Source: Spirochaetia bacterium UBA5763 (GTDB lineage Bacteria; Spirochaetota; UBA4802; UBA5550). From it: a DNA stretch of 64,000 nt. The position numbers were made by a program, and so were the translations under genes. Shown one piece after another: positions 41,896-49,016 of the stretch. The notes beneath the pieces were generated by a model. It saw only the letters and a program-made list of their open reading frames with translations. It did no database searches and was not told where the DNA came from. The stretch covers positions 306,140 to 370,139 of the forward strand of contig DIEX01000018.1 in NCBI GenBank assembly GCA_002418835.1. Reading direction: 5' to 3'. Positions within the stretch are counted from its first letter, which is position 1. Each line of letters starts with the position of its first letter.

Positions 41896-44880
41896 ATGTC
41901 ACTGGAAGATAACATAAGGATTTATAGAATATCTTTAACCAGATTTATAAAACCTCCACTCAAAGCCAGTCCGCATTATACATGGCTCTACATATTTATA
42001 ATGTTATTTGTAATATTTATCCCTGTAGAAAATCTCAATGCACTCACACCCGTAATTATTGATGAAAATACACAATCAATAAATCTTGGCCGTTACATGG
42101 AGATACTGGAGGACCCTGCCGGTAACCTCACCATTGATGATGTGATAAAACCGGAAATGCAGAATAAATGGTTCCGGAGCGAATGGGATGTGCCGAATTT
42201 CGGTTTCACCAGATCAGCATACTGGCTCCGTTTATCATTCAAAAATGCCGGAGTGTACGATAAATACAGACTGGAATTATCATGGCATCTGCTTGATGAA
42301 GTTAAATTTTATTATCTTAATAAAGATAATTCATTTTTACAGGTAAGCAAAGGTAATAATATTTCCGCTGAATCAGAAGAAAATGTAAGCCGGAGCTTCC
42401 TGTTCGATATTCCATTTTTTGATAAGAGCCAGACTGTTTATATCCAGGTGAAATCCGATTACACTATTCAGCTCCCTCTTAAAATGTGGATTATCGACAG
42501 GTATTTAAAACACGAGAAAAATGAAATCTATATCATGGGCGGATTTGTCGGCATCCTGATTGTGATGATCCTTTATAACCTTTTTTTATATATATCCATA
42601 AGAGACAGGAGCTATTTTTTTTATAGTTTTTATATATTCTCGATGCTGATTTATAATCTTTTATACAGTGGTGCAGGAAGAGAATTTTTAGGGATAACAT
42701 CCCCTGTTATTACCAGAATTGGTTTTCCTGTATCTGAGACAATTGCTGCCATAACCGCTGTGCTTTTTGTAATCAATTTTTTAAATACCGGAAAAGTTCA
42801 ACCGCTGATCCACAATATTTTTATCATCATTATCTTCCTGTCAATTCTGAATTTAATACTGCCATTTACGGGATTTGGATTTTTTTCTGTTGTTATCCAG
42901 AATGCTTTAGTTATTATCGGTTCTATACTAATTATCTTATTGTCAACACGTTTATCAATTGTCAGCAGACCTGCGAGAATATTATTAATTTCATGGACGA
43001 TTCTACTGTCGGGAAGTATAATTATAATTTTAAAGAATTATGGCTTTATACAATCTAACAGTTTTACAGATAACTATTTTTCTCTTGCCACTGTACTCGA
43101 GACAGTGCTCCTCTCATTTGCACTAGCGGACCGGATAAACATAATGAAGCAGGAGAAGGAGTGCGCGCAGAGCGAAGCCCTCCGCATACAGAAGGAGGCT
43201 ACGGAAACTTTAGAGCAGAGGGTATCCGAACGCACGCATGAGCTTGCAGCAGCGAATGAAAAGCTCCGCGAGATGGACCGGGTAAAAACTGATTTCTTTG
43301 CCAACATTTCTCACGAGCTGCGCACCCCTCTCACTCTATTACTTGCGCCTGTGGAGGATGCACTTTCGGGCAAAGATCTGAACAGGGAAACCCTCGAGAT
43401 GATAAACAGAAACAGCCTGAACCTCCTGTCGCTCATAAACGATCTCCTTGATGTCTCACGCATAACAGCAGGTAAAATGACGCTTACTGTGTCAGAAACT
43501 GATCTCTCGGGACTGGTAAAAAAATTCTGCGGGGAAATTGAATACACGGCAAAGCATAGGGGAATTGAACTCACCTGTTCAGCCGGAGTGCCTGTCATTA
43601 CATTTATTGACAGAGAGAAAATGCAGCATGTAATATCAAATTTCTTTTCAAACTCATTGAAGTTTACTGCGGCAGGCGGAAGGATAGATGTATCGGTTAA
43701 AAATGAAAGTGGCAGAGCTGTACTTGTGTTCAGTGACACAGGGTGCGGTATTCCTGCGGATAAGCTTGCCACAATATTTGACCGTTTCACCCAGGCAGAT
43801 ACAAGTTCAGCCCGGCATTATGAGGGTACGGGAATCGGGCTGTCTATAGTGAAAGAACTTGTGATGCTCCACGATGGTGAAGTATCAGTGGAGAGCTGGT
43901 ATTCAGCGGAATATCCTGAAGCCCATGGAACAGTTTTTACAGTGAAGTTCCCGGCCGGGAGAGAACACTTCGCCGGCAGAGCAGATGTTACCTTCACTGA
44001 TAATGCGATTAAAGAGATTGCGCGGCTGCCGCATGTTCGTGGAATAGATCCTGTCCGCAGGCCGGTTGATGAGCCGTCCCCGGAGGTTTCTGAAGATGGC
44101 GCCTCCGCAATACTTATTGTTGAGGACAACGCTGATCTCCGCAGGATGCTTGTGAATATTCTCCACGGGAGATATGTTGTATACGAAGCAGCAGACGGAA
44201 ACAGCGCGCTGAGGGTTCTTGAGGAAAAAGAGGAGATCGACCTTGTTCTTTCCGATATCATGATGCCGGGAATGGATGGCCACGAGCTCCTCCGCCGCAT
44301 CAGGAGTGATGAAAGATTTGACAGCCTCCCTGTAATATTCCTGACAGCGCGCGCTGACAATTTTATGAAGGCCGAAGGCCTTGACCTTGGAGCAACTGAT
44401 TATGTTACGAAGCCGTTCAACTCCGGAGAACTTCTATTGCGTATAAGGAACCAGGTTGATCTGAAGAGACTTCGCAACTCCACAATGCGAAACTATAACA
44501 CCATCATGGATAAACTGAAATCCGCCAATAAGAGGAGCGTTACCGGAGAAAACGCGGCAAAGATTGATACAATATGTGATTTCATCAGGGAAAATTATAT
44601 GTATGAATTGTCTCGTGAAGATCTTGCAGAGAATATCGGAATGAAACCCGACACATTCGGCCGTTTGTTTAACCAGCACACTGGCAGAATATTGAATGAA
44701 TATATTCATGAAATTCGTATAAAAGAAGCTGTACGCAGGCTCACGGAAACGGATGATACTGTCACCCGCATTTCGCTTGATGTCGGTTTTGACAATATCA
44801 GGACGTTCAACCGTGCCTTCAAAAAGTATACATCCATGAGCCCCGTCGAATACAGGGAAAACACTGTACTGCGCAATTAG
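41896..44880 (+). CDS. Hybrid histidine kinase: 7TMR-DISM sensor, HisKA-HATPase, receiver, AraC output
   Basis: 994 residues. Order: signal/anchor helix near residue 30; a periplasmic 7TMR-DISM extracellular domain (NKWFRSEWDVPNFGFTRSAYWLRLSF, about 70-210); seven hydrophobic helices (about 215-410); coiled coil; HisKA with His473 in FFANISHELRTPLTLLLAP; HATPase (NFFSNSLKFTAAGG, FSDTGCGIPADKL, GTGIGLSIVKELV); receiver with Asp787 in LVLSDIMMPGMDG; AraC/XylS DNA-binding domain at the end (LSREDLAENIGMKPDTFGRLFNQHTG, ISLDVGFDNIRTFNRAFKKYTSMSPVEY). This is a complete signalling path from membrane to promoter in one chain. DISM domains are thought to bind carbohydrate-like ligands. It resembles the kinase at 49013-51538 from HisKA onward. 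Confidence 0.95.
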   Translation: MSLEDNIRIYRISLTRFIKPPLKASPHYTWLYIFIMLFVIFIPVENLNALTPVIIDENTQSINLGRYMEILEDPAGNLTIDDVIKPEMQNKWFRSEWDVPNFGFTRSAYWLRLSFKNAGVYDKYRLELSWHLLDEVKFYYLNKDNSFLQVSKGNNISAESEENVSRSFLFDIPFFDKSQTVYIQVKSDYTIQLPLKMWIIDRYLKHEKNEIYIMGGFVGILIVMILYNLFLYISIRDRSYFFYSFYIFSMLIYNLLYSGAGREFLGITSPVITRIGFPVSETIAAITAVLFVINFLNTGKVQPLIHNIFIIIIFLSILNLILPFTGFGFFSVVIQNALVIIGSILIILLSTRLSIVSRPARILLISWTILLSGSIIIILKNYGFIQSNSFTDNYFSLATVLETVLLSFALADRINIMKQEKECAQSEALRIQKEATETLEQRVSERTHELAAANEKLREMDRVKTDFFANISHELRTPLTLLLAPVEDALSGKDLNRETLEMINRNSLNLLSLINDLLDVSRITAGKMTLTVSETDLSGLVKKFCGEIEYTAKHRGIELTCSAGVPVITFIDREKMQHVISNFFSNSLKFTAAGGRIDVSVKNESGRAVLVFSDTGCGIPADKLATIFDRFTQADTSSARHYEGTGIGLSIVKELVMLHDGEVSVESWYSAEYPEAHGTVFTVKFPAGREHFAGRADVTFTDNAIKEIARLPHVRGIDPVRRPVDEPSPEVSEDGASAILIVEDNADLRRMLVNILHGRYVVYEAADGNSALRVLEEKEEIDLVLSDIMMPGMDGHELLRRIRSDERFDSLPVIFLTARADNFMKAEGLDLGATDYVTKPFNSGELLLRIRNQVDLKRLRNSTMRNYNTIMDKLKSANKRSVTGENAAKIDTICDFIRENYMYELSREDLAENIGMKPDTFGRLFNQHTGRILNEYIHEIRIKEAVRRLTETDDTVTRISLDVGFDNIRTFNRAFKKYTSMSPVEYRENTVLRN

Positions 44881-45248
44881 AAATAATACTACTCTCATTA
44901 ATACATCTTCAGCTTTATTATATAATATGGACATTTGCAGGATGTAGGCTAATGTCCATATATTTTCCTGGTCAAATTTTGTCCATCCAGCAGATGTCTT
45001 GCCTGAAGTATATTCTTTAGTATATAAACCACTCGAGTTAAACGCTCTATTTAAAAAATAATTTAGTAGTTACGGCTGCTGACAATAAAACCAGCCAGTC
45101 AATTAAAAGTCTTTAATGCCGGTTACATCTGTTTAAGCATTTTTAATTCATTTTATCTCAACTGGCTTATGCTTAAATAGATACAGAGTGGAGATGTAGT
45201 ATAACTTTATCCGGATTTTATTCATAATTCTAAAAAAGGAGAAATGAA
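44881..45248. other. 368-base gap with a hairpin after the kinase gene
   Basis: Contains the inverted repeat at 44926-44960, listed separately, then AT-rich sequence up to the AAAAAGGAG ribosome site of the next gene. No gene recognised. Confidence 0.4.
44926..44960. terminator. Inverted repeat, probable terminator
   Basis: TATGGACATT (44926-44935) and AATGTCCATA (44951-44960) are perfect 10-base arms with a 15-base loop, followed by TATTTTCC. It lies 46 bases after the hybrid kinase stop. Confidence 0.45.
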
Positions 45249-45593
45249 ATGAACGAAGAAGCAGCTAAGCATGAAACTACTGAGGAGATTAACCTTAATA
45301 AGGTCATTGGCAAACTAAATTCTCTCTTCGTCAAAAGCAACAAAATGTTCGGTATGGGAATTCTTTTTGTATCGATCCTTCAACTTATACCGATTCTCCC
45401 GACACGAAATCGTACCACAGGAAATATCTTAAACCGGCTTTTCGCGTCTATGCTATTCGCGCCTCTCTCCCTGGCTCTTATGGCGTTGTTCCCTCTTTAT
45501 TTCAATCCGGGTTTTGCACAAAGAATATCAGATATGTCTGATAAAATAATTAAGTGGTATGAATACGAGGATCTCAACCGGTTTGGCCTCTAA
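45249..45593 (+). CDS. Small membrane protein, unknown
   Basis: 114 residues; AAAAAGGAG 8 bases before the ATG. An acidic N-terminus (NEEAAKHETTEEINLNKVI) precedes two hydrophobic segments (MFGMGILFVSILQLIPILP and LFASMLFAPLSLALMALFPLYF) and a charged C-terminal tail. Two-pass membrane protein with both ends probably cytoplasmic. Family not recognised. Confidence 0.65.
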   Translation: MNEEAAKHETTEEINLNKVIGKLNSLFVKSNKMFGMGILFVSILQLIPILPTRNRTTGNILNRLFASMLFAPLSLALMALFPLYFNPGFAQRISDMSDKIIKWYEYEDLNRFGL

Positions 45594-45692
45594 TCTCTTT
45601 TATTAATGAAAGAAGTTTTAGCTTTATAAAAATTTTAATACTGAACTATCAGAAGTTTATGAACCGGATTAAATTAATTATAGGAGGAGTAT

Positions 45693-46472
45693 ATGAAAAG
45701 AGTATCTGTTTTATTTTTTATCTTTTTTACTGCTATTTCGATTTTTTCATGCTTTGGAGGAAAGGACTCAGACAATTCAACCAGTACAAATCTTACGGGA
45801 GATTACAAGGGCTGGATTTATGATAAAGAAGAAACATATGGCTGTAAAATTATTATTAAATTTAAGCAGACCGGAAATGACTTAACCGGGATAATGTATC
45901 TGGATAAAGATGACGATGGAAATTTTTATGAGAACGGTACAGATGGTAAGGTTGCGATAGATGCCACAATAAGCGGCAGTACAATAAGTACGAAATTTGA
46001 GGGTGAGGGTGTTGATCTATTGACTGAAGATCTTTATAATGGAATAATTACTACATCTAATGGAAATCTGACTTTATTTAGCGAGTTTGCCGCAGATGGG
46101 CATGAAGATGATATTGACTACCAGGGTGAATTTAATGTCAGCAAAATGGGCACAGCAAAAGTTACAGGAAAAGTCGATCCAAAAGAGTTTAATTTTGAAA
46201 CTGAAGGGGCCAGAGTCAACATAATGTATGACTTAGAACATGCGGGAGACGGTGTATTACACTCCTGTGAAATTCCAGGGACAGCAGGGACTCCAGCCGA
46301 TTTTACTATAAATAATCTTCCGGCTGGAACATTTTATGTTGTTGCCACGGGAGAAACCAGCATCGGAATTTATGAAGATTCATCATTAAACCCTAAAACA
46401 ATAACTCTGGCTGAAGGGGAGATCATTGATATAGGTACCATCAGTTTAAGAATACAGGATGATGATGATTGA
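45693..46472 (+). CDS. Lipoprotein with carboxypeptidase-regulatory-like C-terminal domain
   Basis: 259 residues. TAGGAGGAG precedes the ATG. Signal peptide ends at IFSC (Cys near residue 20). The first beta-rich domain (GDYKGWIYDKEETYGCKIII through DYQGEFNVSK) looks like an eight-strand lipocalin-like or META-like barrel. The second (TAKVTGKVDPKEFNFETEGARVNI, FTINNLPAGTFYVVATG, EGEIIDIGTISL) follows the pattern of CarboxypepD-regulatory Ig-like domains. An acidic end (DDDD) closes the protein. Probably surface or periplasmic; function unknown. Confidence 0.75.
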   Translation: MKRVSVLFFIFFTAISIFSCFGGKDSDNSTSTNLTGDYKGWIYDKEETYGCKIIIKFKQTGNDLTGIMYLDKDDDGNFYENGTDGKVAIDATISGSTISTKFEGEGVDLLTEDLYNGIITTSNGNLTLFSEFAADGHEDDIDYQGEFNVSKMGTAKVTGKVDPKEFNFETEGARVNIMYDLEHAGDGVLHSCEIPGTAGTPADFTINNLPAGTFYVVATGETSIGIYEDSSLNPKTITLAEGEIIDIGTISLRIQDDDD

Positions 46473-46638
46473 GTGCTGTTCAATTAGAACAGGGAATGGG
46501 ACAAGATTATTAAGAAGCGGAAAAATAAATCCGGAAGGAAAAGGTGGTTTTCTCACCCGGGCATTAATGTGCAAAGCGGCTAACATGGGTAAAGCAATTA
46601 AATAAATTTTCATGCATTACTAATTTTAAAAGTTAGCC

Positions 46639-46678
46639 GGAATCCTGCCTGCTCCTGAAAAGGAGCAGCGGGCGTTCC
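46639..46678. terminator. GNRA-capped hairpin between convergent genes
   Basis: CTGCTCCT (46649-46656), GAAA, AGGAGCAG (46661-46668) form a perfect 8-bp stem with a GAAA tetraloop, flanked by GGAA (46639-46642) and TTCC (46675-46678). It lies between the lipoprotein gene and the convergent PPOX gene. Confidence 0.45.
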
Positions 46679-46731
46679 CTAATTAATTTTTAGTTCCAGG
46701 TTCAACCGGAGACATCCTATGCAAACTCTAA

Positions 46732-47199
46732 TCAGGGTTGCGGATCAAGCGACAGTTTCCCGCTGATACTCTCAACATTGATCTTAATAATATTAACTCT
46801 TGATATCTCCTCATCAGTAGGATCGCTGTATTCATATCTGGCCGCGTATTTTTTCATCAATGCGTCAAGTACATCGGCCTTCTCCTCCGGCGAGGAGGTC
46901 GATTCTGCCTTACCCTCCACAAGTATACACCAGAACCTCATTGCAAATCCGCAGGCCCTCTCTGAAATATAGAGATTGCCCGGCGCGCTGATCTCAAAGC
47001 ATACAGATGTACTTGCCGCTATGTTGTCCAGCTTTCTCCCTTTAAATCCTGTATGAAAATATATGGAGTCATTCAAGTAAACATAGTTGACCGGTGTTAT
47101 GTACGGTTTCCCGTCCTTTCCAACTGTTGCGAGTCTTCCATAAGTCTGCGCAGGCAGCATCTTTTTGCATTTTTCTTCGGAGAGCCATTCAACGGGCAT
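46732..47199 (-). CDS. Pyridoxamine 5'-phosphate oxidase-like flavoprotein (NimA-like)
   Basis: 155 residues. The flavin-binding split barrel is clear: CKKMLPAQTYGRLATVGKDGKPYITPVNYVYLNDSIYFHTGFKGRKLDNI, then CFEISAPGN and WCILVEGKAE. This is the 5-nitroimidazole-reductase/PPOX-like group that binds FMN and reduces small molecules. True PdxH signature regions are absent. Short C-terminal helix EEISRVNIIKINVESISGK. Followed on the same strand upstream by a small winged-helix-like gene, with 25 bases between. Confidence 0.88.
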   Translation of the reverse strand: MPVEWLSEEKCKKMLPAQTYGRLATVGKDGKPYITPVNYVYLNDSIYFHTGFKGRKLDNIAASTSVCFEISAPGNLYISERACGFAMRFWCILVEGKAESTSSPEEKADVLDALMKKYAARYEYSDPTDEEISRVNIIKINVESISGKLSLDPQP

Positions 47200-47224
47200 C
47201 TTTTTACCTCTTTATATTATTTTT

Positions 47225-47458
47225 TCATGCCCAGCGGGTTTTGCAGAAGTGCATCCCGTTATCTGAAATCTGAAATCCTTCGGGGTGTTCCACAATGAGT
47301 ATTTCCTCTTTCAGATCTTCAGCCATTGCCCTGATCTCATTTCCGCTGAGGCCTGTTTCTGTCTCAAGTTCATCCATGGTAATAAATCTGTTATTACCTG
47401 CCTTGCTGTAGATTTCACTCAGTATGTCGAGCTTAGTCAATTTAGTTTTTCTTTTCAT
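47225..47458 (-). CDS. Small winged-helix-like protein
   Basis: 77 residues: LTKLDILSEIYSKAGNNRFITMDELETETGLSGNEIRAMAEDLKEEILIVEHPEGFQIS reads as three helices and a beta wing, the pattern of small winged helix DNA-binding proteins. No regulatory domain. It could control the downstream PPOX gene (25-base gap) but that is inference. Start site support is weak. Confidence 0.6.
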   Translation of the reverse strand: MKRKTKLTKLDILSEIYSKAGNNRFITMDELETETGLSGNEIRAMAEDLKEEILIVEHPEGFQISDNGMHFCKTRWA

Positions 47459-47597
47459 AAGCGGCCCTGATAATTTTTTAATAAATATAATATATGTTTA
47501 GAGTGGCAACAACATTTCATGATTGACTTTATCATTTTATTGATCTATTGAAATACATGAATATTATAGTGATTTGTGATTATTTAAGTACACAGTA

Positions 47598-47719
47598 TGT
47601 CATGCCGGTTTATCGGAGATAATACCGGCATCTTGAGAATAGCAATCAATTCTGAAATGCAGAATACTATTAGTATCCTTAAGATTCCGGTATTTGACAG
47701 TGTCAAAACCGGAATGACA
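47598..47719. repeat. 122-bp intergenic element with 14-bp terminal inverted repeats
   Basis: TGTCATGCCGGTTT (47598-47611) pairs with AAACCGGAATGACA (47706-47719) with one mismatch. No coding capacity. It fills the 302-base gap between the winged-helix gene and the carbonic-anhydrase-like gene. Ends resemble the repeat at 27727-27804. Confidence 0.65.
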
Positions 47720-47760
47720 ATGATCTTACATTCTTTAATGCAAAATCTATGGAGGCTGAC

Positions 47761-48285
47761 ATGATCTATAATCTTGGTGATAAAAGAGTTAAGTTTAAGA
47801 GTGAAAATTATTATGTTGCAAATGGTGCACATGTTATAGGGGATGTGGAGATTGGAGATAATGTGTCAGTATGGTTTAATGCGGTTATACGAGGGGATAC
47901 AGGGCCGATAATTATCGGGGATGAGTCAAACATCCAGGACGGTTGCGTTCTCCATGCCGAGGCGTGGAACAAGCTTATTATCGGACGTGGAGTAACTGTG
48001 GGGCACAAGGCGATGCTTCACGGGTGCACTGTGGGGGATTACTCTCTCATCGGGATCAACGCAGTAGTGCTCGATGATGTTGTGATTGGCAAAAATTGTC
48101 TTGTGGGGGCAAATTCCCTTGTGAAAGCGAAGATGGTTATTCCTGACGGCACAGTGGTCATGGGATCTCCCGCAAAGATTGTACGTGAGGTTACTGAGAT
48201 CGATATTAAAATACTTGAGGCAAGTGCTAAACATTATTCTGAGAACGGGAAAAAGTTCAGAGAGATGCTTGTTGATGTTAATTAA
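47761..48285 (+). CDS. Gamma-carbonic anhydrase-like hexapeptide protein (YrdA/PaaY type)
   Basis: About 174 residues from the ATG at 47761; the GGAGG ribosome site lies inside the earlier in-frame ATG at 47749. Left-handed beta-helix repeats run throughout (GDVEIGDNVSVWFNAVIRGD, IIIGDESNIQDGCVLHAE, IIGRGVTVGHKAMLHGCTVGDYSLIG, VIGKNCLVGANSLVKAKMVIP). The three zinc/iron-ligand histidines are present in VLHAE, VGHKAM and MLHG. Members are carbonic anhydrases or CoA-related paralogues. Monocistronic. Confidence 0.92.
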   Translation: MIYNLGDKRVKFKSENYYVANGAHVIGDVEIGDNVSVWFNAVIRGDTGPIIIGDESNIQDGCVLHAEAWNKLIIGRGVTVGHKAMLHGCTVGDYSLIGINAVVLDDVVIGKNCLVGANSLVKAKMVIPDGTVVMGSPAKIVREVTEIDIKILEASAKHYSENGKKFREMLVDVN

Positions 48286-48446
48286 AATAAAATTGACAAG
48301 GGATAAAAACTTGTATTAATGAAATTGATTTTATGCGGCAGTCTTATCAATATTAAATCAGAAACTTTTTTTATTAAACTCTTATATCGTGTTATTTGCT
48401 TTTCATTCAGGCGGGCTGATGGCATTACTGTTTTGCGGGGAGTATT

Positions 48447-49016
48447 ATGAAAAACCGGTTCTTTTTATTTGTCTTCATAGCAGGCCTGGTATTAAACATA
48501 TCAGGGTATTTTATTTCTGATATAATCAAAATATATATTAAACATCCCCTCTTTCTTGACAGCACCGGGTCAATCTTTACCGGTGTGATTCTTGGGCCTT
48601 TTATGGGTGCCGTTACAGGTTTTGTTTCAAATCTTATCCTGGGTGTTATTCACAATCCGGTGAATATACCCTTCAGCATAGTTAACGCGATTATCGGTCT
48701 TACAGCCGGATTGATTGCAAAGAGATACGGTTTCGCCGGTATAAAAAGCATTCTTATCAGTATCATACTGCTCTCTGTTATTACCTCTCTGACCGGTGCA
48801 ATAGTCGCATTTTTTGTGTTTGGCGGTATCACCGGGGCCAAGCTTGATCTTAATATTATTACTATTATGAACGCGGGATATAAACTCTTCACAAGCTCGT
48901 TTATTGTAAGACTCCCTGTTAACCTGATTGATAAAAGTATAAGTGTACTGATAGCTTTTTTTCTGATGAGGCAGTTAAAGCCGGATAACCGGGGCTATGC
49001 AGTAAAAGCACAATGA
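48447..49016 (+). CDS. ECF-transporter S-component-like membrane protein
   Basis: 189 residues with five or six hydrophobic helices. The segments LDSTGSIFTGVILGPFMGAVTGFVSNLILG and NIPFSIVNAIIGLTAGLIAKRYG are typical of ECF S components, which bind vitamins or similar solutes in the membrane. It overlaps the next gene, a hybrid histidine kinase, by four bases (ATGA), so the two are translationally coupled. No ECF T or A subunit is near. A TTGACA at 48293-48298 with ATTAAT 16 bases on may be the promoter. Ligand unknown. Confidence 0.8.
   Translation: MKNRFFLFVFIAGLVLNISGYFISDIIKIYIKHPLFLDSTGSIFTGVILGPFMGAVTGFVSNLILGVIHNPVNIPFSIVNAIIGLTAGLIAKRYGFAGIKSILISIILLSVITSLTGAIVAFFVFGGITGAKLDLNIITIMNAGYKLFTSSFIVRLPVNLIDKSISVLIAFFLMRQLKPDNRGYAVKAQ

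Noticed and set aside
43818..44360. 180-residue minus-strand frame inside the DISM kinase
   Set aside because: Serine-rich antisense shadow of HATPase and receiver coding sequence.
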